NCBI GenBank assembly: GCA_943788345.1
Contig: CALSPX010000004.1
Coordinates: 248,001 to 312,000 of the forward strand
Reading direction: 5' to 3'
Length of the DNA stretch: 64,000 bases
From: Ascidiaceihabitans sp023955215
GTDB taxonomy: Bacteria; Pseudomonadota; Alphaproteobacteria; Rhodobacterales; Rhodobacteraceae
The number at the start of each line of letters is the position of its first letter. Position 1 is the stretch's first letter. Under the pieces are notes generated by a model, which saw only the letters and a list, made by a program, of their open reading frames with translations, did no database searches and was not told the DNA's origin. A program made the translations under genes and the position numbers. Below, piece after piece: positions 34,461 to 42,630 of the stretch.

Positions 34461-35554
34461 CTCAAGCAAAACGGCTGGTCGTTAAAATCGGCTCAGCTTT
34501 GTTGGTGGATAGGGAAACCGGCAATCTGCGTAGCGAATGGCTACATGGATTGGCTGCTGATGTTGCATGGCTAAGGGCAGGGGGAACCCAAGTTGTCCTT
34601 GTATCTTCAGGTTCCATTGCACTTGGCCGTGGGGCACTTGGGCTTCCGAACACTGAGCTTGCGTTAGAACAATCCCAAGCCGCCGCTGCCGTGGGCCAGA
34701 TTCGATTGGCTCGGGCTTACGAAGATGCACTCGCATTGCACGGGATCACAACCGCACAGGTCCTTATGACCTTGGAAGATACACGTGATCGCCGCCGCTA
34801 CCTCAATTCACGTGCCACGTTTGAGCAATTACTAGTGTTGAATGCTATGCCGATCGTAAATGAAAACGATACCGTAGCTACAGATGAAATTCGTTTCGGT
34901 GACAATGACCGACTGGCGGCCCAAATTGCCGCAACCATCGGTGCAGATCAATTGGTTTTGTTATCGGATGTCGATGGCTTTTATACCGCCAATCCATCAG
35001 CAGACCCAACAGCAACGCGGTATGATGTGATCAATGACATTACGCCTGAAATTGAAGCGATGGCGGGTGATGCAGGATCTGGGTTGTCCAAAGGGGGCAT
35101 GAAAACCAAGGTTATGGCGGCAAAAACCGCAACATCTGCAGGCTGCGCCATGGCGATTTGCGAAGGTTCGGGGTTACGTCCACTTAGAGCTCTAGAAGAC
35201 GGAGCTGCAGCAACTTGGTTTACCGCCACTCTAGACCCACAAGACGCACGCAAACGCTGGATCGGTGCGATGAAACCACTGGGTATCATAACTTTAGACG
35301 CAGGTGCCACAAATGCGTTGAGCAATGGCAAAAGTCTTCTTCCGGCAGGTGTCATCTCTGTTGAGGGTGAATTTGGTCGCGGCGATCCCGTTTCGTTTGT
35401 GGGACCAGACGGTAATCACCTTGGTATTGGGTTGGTTAGATATACAGCGGATGAAGCAATCACAATCAAAGGCCATAAAAGCCAGGAGATCGAGCGTTTG
35501 CTTGGTTACCGTGGCCGCGCTACTCTGATCCATCGTGACGACATGGCCCGTTAG
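34448..35554 (+). CDS. proB: Glutamate 5-kinase
   Basis: First step of proline synthesis, phosphorylating glutamate on the gamma carboxyl. The 368-residue protein has an amino-acid kinase domain (RLVVKIGSALLV, VVLVSSGSIALGRGAL, PIVNENDTVATDEIRFGDND, SDVDGFYTANP) and a C-terminal PUA domain (residues about 275-360). Starts with GTG inside the end of obgE with GAGGAAG before it. proA follows after 50 bases, making an obgE-proB-proA unit. Confidence 0.96.
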   Translation: MASLTQAKRLVVKIGSALLVDRETGNLRSEWLHGLAADVAWLRAGGTQVVLVSSGSIALGRGALGLPNTELALEQSQAAAAVGQIRLARAYEDALALHGITTAQVLMTLEDTRDRRRYLNSRATFEQLLVLNAMPIVNENDTVATDEIRFGDNDRLAAQIAATIGADQLVLLSDVDGFYTANPSADPTATRYDVINDITPEIEAMAGDAGSGLSKGGMKTKVMAAKTATSAGCAMAICEGSGLRPLRALEDGAAATWFTATLDPQDARKRWIGAMKPLGIITLDAGATNALSNGKSLLPAGVISVEGEFGRGDPVSFVGPDGNHLGIGLVRYTADEAITIKGHKSQEIERLLGYRGRATLIHRDDMAR

Positions 35555-35604
35555 GGAAAAACAGTTTTCAGAACGCAACGCCTGTACGCATAAGGATAGG
35601 GACG

Positions 35605-36870
35605 ATGACAAACACGAATTCAATCACCGACTTGATGCAAGACATCGGCCAACGCGCCAAAAACGCGTCGCATCAACTGGGTTTTGCGAGCGCAGAGCGC
35701 AAGCATGCGGCCCTAATCGGTGCCGCCGAAAATGTTTGGAATAACCGCGATCAAATTATCGAGGCAAATGCGAAAGACCTCATTTTTGGTCACGATAAAG
35801 GACTGTCCGATGCGATGATGGACCGTTTGATGCTGGATGAAGAGCGTATTCAGTCCATCGTTGATGGTCTGCGCAACATCGCAGAACAAGCGGACCCTGT
35901 TGGTGAGGTTATTTCAGAATGGACACAACCTACTGGTATTAACATCCGCCGTGTTCGTACGCCCTTGGGTGTGATTGGCGTGATTTACGAGAGCCGGCCA
36001 AACGTGACAGCGGATGCCGGTGCTCTATGCCTTAAAGCTGGAAATGCAGTTATTCTACGTGGTGGTTCTGAGAGCTTCCATTCTTCGCAAGCAATACATG
36101 CTTGTTTGGCGCAGGGGTTGCGCGATGCAGGCCTGCCGGAAGATGCAATTCAACTGGTCCCAACCCGCGACCGCGCAGCTGTGTCAGAAATGCTAAAGAT
36201 GACCGAGACAATAGATGTAATCGTCCCACGGGGTGGCAAAGGTCTCGTCGGCTTGGTGCAACGTGAAGCCCGAGTACCCGTTTTTGCCCACCTCGAAGGA
36301 ATTGTGCACATCTACGTAGATGAACATGCTGACCCGGACAAAGTCATGCGCGTGGTTCTGAATGCGAAAACCAGGCGCACAGGTATCTGTGGTGCTGCAG
36401 AGTGCCTGTTGATCCATAAGAACATTGCCAAAACAATCGGAAGCGATGTTCTGGGTCGTTTAGTCGATGCAGGTGTCGAAGTGCGAGCCGACAGCGAGCT
36501 ATCAAACGTTCAAGGCACCGTACTTGCCAACGAAGATGATTGGGGCACAGAGTACCTTGATATGATCATCGCTGCTAAGGTCGTGGACGGTGTTGACGAA
36601 GCGATTGAGCATATCCGAATATATGGATCGCAGCATACCGATTGTATTTTGACTGAAGACCAGAAAACAGCAGATCACTTTATGCAACGGTTGGACAGTG
36701 CCATCCTGATGCACAACACATCCACCCAGTTTGCAGATGGTGGCGAATTTGGTATGGGTGCAGAGATTGGGATCGCAACGGGTAAAATGCACGCGCGCGG
36801 GCCAGTGGGGGCAACCCAGTTGACCAGTTTTAAATATTTGGTCGTGGGCGACGGCACCACAAGGGCATAA
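35605..36870 (+). CDS. proA: Gamma-glutamyl phosphate reductase
   Basis: Second step of proline synthesis, NADPH reduction of glutamyl phosphate to the semialdehyde. The 421-residue protein has IRRVRTPLGVIGVIYESRPN, IVPRGGKGLVGLVQ and the catalytic-cysteine region KTRRTGICGAAECLLIH. AGGAT precedes the ATG. Confidence 0.97.
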   Translation: MTNTNSITDLMQDIGQRAKNASHQLGFASAERKHAALIGAAENVWNNRDQIIEANAKDLIFGHDKGLSDAMMDRLMLDEERIQSIVDGLRNIAEQADPVGEVISEWTQPTGINIRRVRTPLGVIGVIYESRPNVTADAGALCLKAGNAVILRGGSESFHSSQAIHACLAQGLRDAGLPEDAIQLVPTRDRAAVSEMLKMTETIDVIVPRGGKGLVGLVQREARVPVFAHLEGIVHIYVDEHADPDKVMRVVLNAKTRRTGICGAAECLLIHKNIAKTIGSDVLGRLVDAGVEVRADSELSNVQGTVLANEDDWGTEYLDMIIAAKVVDGVDEAIEHIRIYGSQHTDCILTEDQKTADHFMQRLDSAILMHNTSTQFADGGEFGMGAEIGIATGKMHARGPVGATQLTSFKYLVVGDGTTRA

Positions 36871-36875
36871 GTCAT

Positions 36876-37475
36876 CTAGAACAGGATTGAAATTTCCTTT
36901 GGCGAACGCTTAAGACGAAGGTCTAAGTCTTCGTCACTGGCTGCAGTTCTTAACATTGAAAACTGTACATGTGTTGGAGACATCTTTGCCGATGTGTTCG
37001 GAAATGAACTTTCATTCCAAAGAACATCGATATTGGAAAATTTTTCCGATTTCCCAACGATTTCCCACGACGATCGGCTGCTAGAGACTCTGATCTGTCC
37101 ACCAAATGGCATGGCTGTTTCTAAACACAAGATCGCAAGAAACGCACAACGTACCGCCTTTCGCGTTTGTGCATCCACAGGTCCCCATTCGACAGCAAGA
37201 CGCCCACCATCAAACATTTCCGTTAGGATCGATGTAACCTCGTTGCGCACCACTGGATCGTCAGAGGCGGCGCCAAAGGCAATCCTGAAAAAGCGAATAC
37301 GCGCGCTGGCACTCTTAACACTATCCCAAATCAGCTGCATTTCTGGGCCGACCGGCATAGCACCGGACATATTCAGCAACTCCAAACCATTGTTGATGGC
37401 GCCAATAGGGGATATGAGGTCATGACAAATCCGGTTACTGGCCAACGCAGCTAAATCAAGATCATTTTGGGCCAT
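36876..37475 (-). CDS. chpT: Histidine phosphotransferase ChpT
   Basis: ChpT passes phosphate from the hybrid kinase CckA to CtrA (and CpdR). The 199-residue protein resembles a histidine-kinase dimerisation domain, with the phosphorylated His in ALASNRICHDLISPIGAINN (about residue 19) and a degenerate ATPase-like domain after it that should not bind ATP. Its presence implies a CckA-ChpT-CtrA pathway, which in roseobacters controls motility and gene-transfer agents. Convergent with proA, divergent from the DUF3553 gene. Confidence 0.9.
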   Translation of the reverse strand: MAQNDLDLAALASNRICHDLISPIGAINNGLELLNMSGAMPVGPEMQLIWDSVKSASARIRFFRIAFGAASDDPVVRNEVTSILTEMFDGGRLAVEWGPVDAQTRKAVRCAFLAILCLETAMPFGGQIRVSSSRSSWEIVGKSEKFSNIDVLWNESSFPNTSAKMSPTHVQFSMLRTAASDEDLDLRLKRSPKEISILF

Positions 37476-37504
37476 TAAATAGGTTCCTAAACGGAGATAG
37501 TGAA

Positions 37505-37693
37505 ATGGAAGATCTAAACGCCATTTTGGCTCCAGGTATGTTGGTTCGCCATCCCGACCACCAAGATTGGGGCACAGGGCAGGTTCAAAGCAATATCAGC
37601 AGCCGCTTAACAGTGAACTTCCGCAACGAAGGCAAAATTGTAATTGATAGTACTCGGATCGCATTGGTTCCTGTTTTTGATGACAGCGCTTGA
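37505..37693 (+). CDS. DUF3553 family small protein
   Basis: A 62-residue protein matching DUF3553: PGMLVRHPDHQDWGTGQVQS and RLTVNFRNEGKIVID, an SH3-like beta fold also found as a domain near the C-terminus of some helicases. Function unknown. Divergent from chpT with only 29 bases between start codons, an unusually short shared promoter space. Confidence 0.85.
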   Translation: MEDLNAILAPGMLVRHPDHQDWGTGQVQSNISSRLTVNFRNEGKIVIDSTRIALVPVFDDSA

Positions 37694-37776
37694 CTTCAAC
37701 CTTAGATTACTTTGATTACTTATGGGTTAACAGATTTGACAAAATTTGAAGTAAATCCGGATGTCGGGACAACTAC

Positions 37777-38544
37777 GTGAAACAAGCCCCATCTCCCCAG
37801 TTTCGTACTTCTATTGCTTCAAGCAATGAAGATCTTCTCTCTGCGCAGCGATTGCGTTATGATGTTTTTGTTTCAGAGCTCGGCGGCAAGGGAAATCTTG
37901 TTGATCACGTTCAGAAATTAGAAAGAGATCGTTTTGATCCTTTCGTCGATCATTTGCTGCTGCATGACGATGCAATTGGTGCCGTTGTTGGTGTCTATCG
38001 GTTAATGCGTCCTGAAATGGCTGTAGCCGCAGGACAATACTATTCGCAAGACGAATACGAATTAGCACCATTGCTCAATTCAGAACGCAAATTGCTGGAA
38101 TTGGGGAGGTCTTGCTTGCGGCCTGAATATCGTGGTGGCACCGCAATGTTTCACCTTTGGAACGCTCTGGCGCAATATGTGTTTGACCATGAAATCGAAC
38201 TTATGTTCGGAGTGGCTAGCTTTCGCGGCACTGATACAACCAATTTGGCAGCTCCCTTGTCGTTGTTGCACCATCGCCACCTTGCGCCCGAAGGGTTACG
38301 TGTTCGTGCGCGCGGCGGGACAGTTCAACCCATGGACTTAATCCCAGAAGCAGAATTGGATCGCCGCAAAGCAATGCTGCAAATACCTGCATTGATTAAG
38401 GCCTATCTGCGCCTTGGTGGGGTCGTGGGCGAGGGCGCGTTTGTGGATCATGAATTCAACACCACAGATGTTTTCCTAATCATGGACACCGCCAATTTGA
38501 ATGAACGCCAATCGCGAATTTACAGCGGAGACTCCAAAAGATGA
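37777..38544 (+). CDS. olsB: Ornithine lipid synthase, N-acyltransferase OlsB
   Basis: OlsB attaches a 3-hydroxyacyl chain from acyl carrier protein to the alpha amino group of ornithine. The 255-residue GNAT-fold protein has AQRLRYDVFVSELGGKG, DHLLLHDDAIGAVVGVYRLM and LLELGRSCLRPEYRGG, typical of OlsB. Start is GTG at 37777. It overlaps the olsA start by ATGA, so both acyl steps are coupled. Ornithine lipids are major membrane lipids in roseobacters and rise under phosphate shortage. Confidence 0.88.
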   Translation: MKQAPSPQFRTSIASSNEDLLSAQRLRYDVFVSELGGKGNLVDHVQKLERDRFDPFVDHLLLHDDAIGAVVGVYRLMRPEMAVAAGQYYSQDEYELAPLLNSERKLLELGRSCLRPEYRGGTAMFHLWNALAQYVFDHEIELMFGVASFRGTDTTNLAAPLSLLHHRHLAPEGLRVRARGGTVQPMDLIPEAELDRRKAMLQIPALIKAYLRLGGVVGEGAFVDHEFNTTDVFLIMDTANLNERQSRIYSGDSKR

Positions 38545-39368
38545 ACACTTGGTCCGAAGCGGAAGAGCCCAAACCCGAGGCGGTAACTGCAATGGGTTGG
38601 CTGCGCGTCGTCGTACGGGCATCGGTTTTGATCGTTTTGGTTTTTGGGAGTTTGTTGGTCTTAGTGTTGGTTCGCCTGATAGAGCGACCCGCTTGCGGGC
38701 TTAGTCGTCCAATCACGCCCCACATAACACAATTTGTTTGTCGTAACGCGCTGCGGGTTCTTCGGTTGCCACTTCATGTGACTGGCGCACCACTACAGGA
38801 CCGTGCGGCGGTCGTCGCGAACCACACGAGTTGGTTAGATATTTTTGTATTGAACGCTTCAAAACGGATCTACTTTGTCTCCAAGGCCGAAGTTGCAGCT
38901 TGGCCTGGCATCGGTTGGCTAGCGCGTGCAACAGGCACACTGTTTATTAAACGGGAACGTGGCCAAGCGACGGCACAAACACAAATCATGCAGGCGCGCT
39001 TGTTGGCGGGACACAAACTGTTGTTTTTTCCCGAAGGGACAAGCACAGACGGTCAGCAAGTGTTGCCATTCAAAACAACGCTGTTTGGGTCTTTTATGGG
39101 TGCTGAATTACGTGAGACGATACAGGTTCAACCAGTAAGCGTCGTGTATCATCCGCCAGAAGGCAAACCTAAGTCATTTTATGGGTGGTGGGGCGATATG
39201 GAATTTGCAACCCATTTACTAGGAACCCTCGCGGCTTCATCCCAAGGATCGATTGACGTCATCTATCACCCCGCACTAAAAGTGGCTGAGTTCACGGACC
39301 GCAAAGCACTGGCTAAAGCCGCGGAACTGGCTGTACGGGCAGGGCATAATAAACTGCTGAGACGGTGA
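38541..39368 (+). CDS. olsA: Lyso-ornithine lipid O-acyltransferase OlsA
   Basis: A PlsC-family acyltransferase adding the second, ester-linked fatty acid to lyso-ornithine lipid. The 275-residue protein has an N-terminal membrane segment (VVRASVLIVLVFGSLLVLVL), the catalytic HxxxxD block AVVANHTSWLDIFVLN, the FPEGTSTDGQQVLPFK glycerophosphate-type motif, and a conserved C-terminus. Position behind olsB decides the name over plain PlsC. Confidence 0.87.
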   Translation: MNTWSEAEEPKPEAVTAMGWLRVVVRASVLIVLVFGSLLVLVLVRLIERPACGLSRPITPHITQFVCRNALRVLRLPLHVTGAPLQDRAAVVANHTSWLDIFVLNASKRIYFVSKAEVAAWPGIGWLARATGTLFIKRERGQATAQTQIMQARLLAGHKLLFFPEGTSTDGQQVLPFKTTLFGSFMGAELRETIQVQPVSVVYHPPEGKPKSFYGWWGDMEFATHLLGTLAASSQGSIDVIYHPALKVAEFTDRKALAKAAELAVRAGHNKLLRR

Positions 39369-39550
39369 TCGCTTTGCGGCCAAAGTAATCGCGTCAAGCC
39401 CCTTGCCACCAAAGAAATACCGACATATACGCGCGGGACTTAAACCCGCAGTCGGGGTTTGGGCCTTGGGATCAAAATCCCCCAAAGTCCGCCGGTTGAT
39501 GCATCCGCATTGAACCCCCGACGAGGCGAAAACCGGAAAGGTATTACGAC
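39369..39550 (+). promoter_or_regulatory. rpsB promoter and structured leader
   Basis: The 182-base gap can fold: CTTGGGATCAAAATCCCCCAA at 39467-39487 forms a stem with a CAAA loop, and GGGACTTAAACCC lies at 39436-39448. This may be an autoregulatory rpsB leader, but I cannot match a named family. GGAAAGG is the ribosome site. Confidence 0.4.
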
Positions 39551-40333
39551 ATGGCTCTACCTGAGTTCACCATGCGCCAATTGCTAGAAGCAGGCGTTCA
39601 CTTTGGTCACCAAACCCAACGCTGGAACCCACGCATGGGCCCGTACATCTACGGCTCACGTAATGGCATCCACATCATGGACCTTACACAGTCCCTTCCA
39701 ATGCTGGAAGAAGCACTGAAATTGATCCGTGACACCGTTGCTAAAGGTGGCAGCATTCTTTTCGTAGGTACAAAGCGCCAGGCTGCACAGCCAATCGCTG
39801 ACGCTGCTGAGAAATGTGCACAGTATTACATGAACCACCGTTGGTTGGGTGGCACTTTGACTAACTGGCAGACAGTTTCAAAGTCTATCAACCGTCTGAA
39901 GAACATCAACGAGCAAGCAGAGCGCGGCTTTGAAGGTTTCACCAAGAAAGAGCGTCTTGGCATGGAACGTGACCAAGCTAAACTTGAAGCTTCCTTGGGT
40001 GGTATTCGCGAAATGGGCGGTCGTCCTGACCTCATCTTCGTAATCGACGTTAAAAAAGAAGCATTGGCTGTCGCGGAAGCGAACAAATTGGGCATCCCAG
40101 TTATCGCAATCGTTGACACAAACTGCTCACCAGACGGCATCGACTACCTGATCCCAGGCAACGATGACGCGGCACGCGCAATTGCTTTGTATACCGACCT
40201 TGCAGCACGTGCAGCACTTGACGGAATGTCGGCTCAATTGGGCGCAGCTGGCGTTGACCTTGGCGCAATGGAAGAAGCTCCTGTTGAAGAAGCTCTTGCA
40301 GAAGCACCAGCAGACGCTCCAGCAGCTGGCTAA
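39551..40333 (+). CDS. rpsB: Ribosomal protein S2
   Basis: A 260-residue uS2: MRQLLEAGVHFGHQTQRWNP, ILFVGTKRQAAQPIADAAEK, YMNHRWLGGTLTNWQTVSKS and the acidic Ala-rich tail common in alphaproteobacteria. Followed by tsf, the conserved rpsB-tsf pair. Confidence 0.98.
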   Translation: MALPEFTMRQLLEAGVHFGHQTQRWNPRMGPYIYGSRNGIHIMDLTQSLPMLEEALKLIRDTVAKGGSILFVGTKRQAAQPIADAAEKCAQYYMNHRWLGGTLTNWQTVSKSINRLKNINEQAERGFEGFTKKERLGMERDQAKLEASLGGIREMGGRPDLIFVIDVKKEALAVAEANKLGIPVIAIVDTNCSPDGIDYLIPGNDDAARAIALYTDLAARAALDGMSAQLGAAGVDLGAMEEAPVEEALAEAPADAPAAG

Positions 40334-40363
40334 GCTTTAATCGGCTTTAGCACACTGAATTAT

Positions 40364-40387
40364 AGGGGCAGGCTTTGGTTTGCCCCT
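40364..40387 (+). terminator. Hairpin between rpsB and tsf
   Basis: AGGGGCA (40364-40370) pairs with TGCCCCT (40381-40387). No T run follows, so it is more likely an attenuating or mRNA-stabilising stem than a full terminator. Confidence 0.5.
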
Positions 40388-40426
40388 TCACCGTTTAAAG
40401 ATATAACTCTTATCAGGAGAACCAAG

Positions 40427-41302
40427 ATGGCAATCACTGCATCAATGGTAAAAGAACTGCGCGACAGCACTGGCGCAGGCATGATGGACGCTAAAAAAGC
40501 GTTGACTGAAAATAATGGCGACATGGAAGCATCTGTTGACTGGCTGCGCACCAAAGGTTTGGCCAAAGCAGCTAAAAAATCTGGTCGTACAGCAGCTGAA
40601 GGCCTTGTGGCCGTTAGCGTTGTTGGTGGCAAAGGTGTTGCTGTAGAAGTTAACTCTGAAACCGATTTTGTTGGTAAAAACGCTGACTTCCAAAAAATGG
40701 TTGGCGGTATCGCCACTGTTGCAGCCGGCACATCAAACATCGATGAGCTAAATGCTGCAGACATGGATGGCAAATCCGTTGAGCAAACAGTAACTGACGC
40801 TGTCGCTGTTATCGGCGAGAATATGTCTGTTCGTCGCATGGCTACTTTGGAAGCCGACGTTGTTGTTTCTTACGTTCACAATGCAGCTGCACCAGGCATG
40901 GGTAAAATCGGCGTATTGGTCGGCTTGACCGGTGGCGACGAAGCGTTTGGCAAACAAGTAGCGATGCACATTGCTGCTGTGAACCCACTTGCATTGTCCG
41001 AGGCCGAAATGGACGCAGATGGTGTTGAAAAAGAGAAGCAGATTCAAATGGATATTGCCCGCGAGTCAGGCAAACCAGAAGCTGTGATTGAGAAAATGAT
41101 TGTTGGTCGTATGAAAAAGTACGTTGCTGAAGCAACATTGCTTAACCAAGCATTCGTAATCAATCCCGACTTGACTGTTGAAGCCGCAGCAACGGCAGCA
41201 GGCGCAACCATCACTGGTTTCGTCCGTCTTGAAGTTGGTGAAGGCATTGAAGTTGTTAAAGAAGATTTCGCAGCAGAAGTTGCTAAAATCAACAACGGCT
41301 AA
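40427..41302 (+). CDS. tsf: Elongation factor Ts
   Basis: Nucleotide-exchange factor for EF-Tu. The 291-residue protein has the N-terminal UBA-like domain and VKELRDSTGAGMMDAKKALT, then VEVNSETDFVGKNADFQKM, AMHIAAVNPLAL and the usual C-terminal repeat. AGGAGA precedes the ATG. Confidence 0.98.
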   Translation: MAITASMVKELRDSTGAGMMDAKKALTENNGDMEASVDWLRTKGLAKAAKKSGRTAAEGLVAVSVVGGKGVAVEVNSETDFVGKNADFQKMVGGIATVAAGTSNIDELNAADMDGKSVEQTVTDAVAVIGENMSVRRMATLEADVVVSYVHNAAAPGMGKIGVLVGLTGGDEAFGKQVAMHIAAVNPLALSEAEMDADGVEKEKQIQMDIARESGKPEAVIEKMIVGRMKKYVAEATLLNQAFVINPDLTVEAAATAAGATITGFVRLEVGEGIEVVKEDFAAEVAKINNG

Positions 41303-41323
41303 GCTTTAAGCCTCGTGATTCTG

Positions 41324-41354
41324 AAAAGGCGGTCCTAGTGGGCCGCCTTTTTTA
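41324..41354 (+). terminator. Terminator after rpsB-tsf
   Basis: AAAAGGCGGTCC pairs with GGGCCGCCTTTT around TAGT (one T-G pair) and runs into a T stretch. Confidence 0.93.
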
Positions 41355-41450
41355 TTCGGCGACAAACGGCCACACGCGAAAACGTTACTTCAGCGTTTCA
41401 ATCTCCGCATTACTCTATGCTTATAACGTCTGTAAGTAGAGGAATTAGTA

Positions 41451-42236
41451 ATGAAGGCTGACCTAACAATTCATCGAAGAACAATCCTGGCTGGTGTCGC
41501 TGCATGGGGAACCGTCACCTTCCTGCCATATGCCGCGCGTGCCGGTACCCATGCGAGTGATGCGTTTTCATCGCAAAATGGCGTTGTAGAAGTCTTTCCC
41601 ATTTCCCATGCCTCATTTGTCATGAAAACGCCTTTTGGTGTCATATTTAATGATCCCGTTGGCGATACATCGACATATCTTGGCTTTCCAACACCCGACT
41701 TAATTTTGATCACACATGAACACGGTGATCACTTCAACTTAGATACATTGTTGGCCGTCGTAGGGCCAAAAACTTCGTTGGTTACAAATCCAGCGGTGTT
41801 TGCAAAATTGCCTACCAAATTGCAGGCGCAGGCGACGATGATAGGGAATAGCGAAACCCACGAAACGATGGGGATCGGAATCGAGGCAATCCCAGCCTAC
41901 AATCTGACAGTGGGCCGTCGCAAATTCCACCCACGGGGTCGTGACAACGGTTATATACTCAGTGTGGATGGGCTCAGGATTTACATCTCTGGCGATACCG
42001 AAGATATTCCAGAAATGCGTGCCCTGAAGGACATTGATCTGGCGTTTGTTTGCATGAACCTCCCTTTCACGATGGATGCCCAAGCTGCCGCAAGCGCTGT
42101 TTCTGAATTCATGCCAACCTATTGCTATCCATATCACTACCGTGGGCGGGACAATGGCACACAAGATCCGACAGATTTCGCTGATGCTGTTGGTAAGAGC
42201 GTCCAAGTTAAGTTCGGTGGCTGGTACGAGGGTTGA
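41451..42236 (+). CDS. Tat-exported metallo-beta-lactamase-fold hydrolase
   Basis: A 261-residue protein with a twin-arginine signal (IHRRTILAGVAAWG, cleavage near AARAG), then a UlaG/UPF0173-type metallo-beta-lactamase fold: ITHEHGDHFNLDT (HxHxDH metal motif), YILSVDGLRIYISGDTED and a C-terminal histidine in YCYPYHYRG. Tat export suggests the metals are loaded before secretion to the periplasm. Substrate unknown. Single gene with its own promoter. Confidence 0.85.
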   Translation: MKADLTIHRRTILAGVAAWGTVTFLPYAARAGTHASDAFSSQNGVVEVFPISHASFVMKTPFGVIFNDPVGDTSTYLGFPTPDLILITHEHGDHFNLDTLLAVVGPKTSLVTNPAVFAKLPTKLQAQATMIGNSETHETMGIGIEAIPAYNLTVGRRKFHPRGRDNGYILSVDGLRIYISGDTEDIPEMRALKDIDLAFVCMNLPFTMDAQAAASAVSEFMPTYCYPYHYRGRDNGTQDPTDFADAVGKSVQVKFGGWYEG

Positions 42237-42240
42237 AAAA

Positions 42241-42278
42241 GGGCAGGGGCGCTAGAGGTAATTGAAGCGACCCTGCCC
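42241..42278 (-). terminator. Strong hairpin, T run on the minus strand
   Basis: GGGCAGGGGCGCT (42241-42253) pairs with AGCGACCCTGCCC (42266-42278) with a single G-A mismatch. The adjacent AAAAA at 42236-42240 makes this a canonical terminator for transcripts moving leftwards, from the luxR side; it may also end the plus-strand hydrolase mRNA. Confidence 0.8.
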
Positions 42279-42311
42279 ATTTCCTCGACTTAGATTGACA
42301 CGGGGATGATA

Positions 42312-42416
42312 CTAACGTCGATAGAAATGTCCGACCCAAGGATGAAAATGCACCCCAAGGCCGGGTCTGGAAAACCGGCAGTGATCGAGCGCCTCGAAAT
42401 TGCGAAGATCTTTCAC
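42312..42416 (-). other. Candidate 34-codon mini-ORF
   Basis: GTG at 42416, with GGAGCTAG just upstream, opens a frame reading VKDLRNFEALDHCRFSRPGL...HPWVGHFYRR and stops at 42312. It lies just before the leftward terminator. I do not recognise the protein; the composition is plausible but the ORF is short. Confidence 0.3.
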
Positions 42417-42430
42417 CTAGCTCCAATGGC

Positions 42431-42601
42431 TTAGCCACCACTCACGGAACTGTTACAGAATGCAGCTTTGCCGATCAATGTACCAGTCAGGGAATCCTTA
42501 CCCAATGGTAAAAAAATACGGTAACTATGGCCTTGGGCTTCTTCACGCCAAGAGGGAAAAATTGCAAATCTTCCCTCATGCACAAACTCAGTCCATTGAT
42601 A
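42431..42601 (-). other. Candidate short coding segment behind luxR
   Basis: A minus-strand frame reads EFVHEGRFAIFPSWREEAQG, HSYRIFLPLGKDSLTGTLIG and KAAFCNSSVSGG before TAA at 42431-42433. It looks strongly protein-like. GGTGGA and an ATG (ATG GAC TGA) precede it one frame away at 42597; skipping the T would give a 54-residue protein starting MDEFVHEGRF. Alternatively the GTG at 42583 is the start. Function unknown; the PLGKD...IGKAAF part faintly recalls the end of PAS_5 domains. Confidence 0.4.
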
Positions 42602-42630
42602 TCAATTCCACCGCTACTAGATAAATAGCC

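Noticed and set aside
42237..42630. A luxI autoinducer synthase or remnant next to luxR
   Set aside because: I translated the minus strand here; the segments present do not show LuxI motifs (no conserved Arg/Phe/Trp N-terminal pattern) and are too short.
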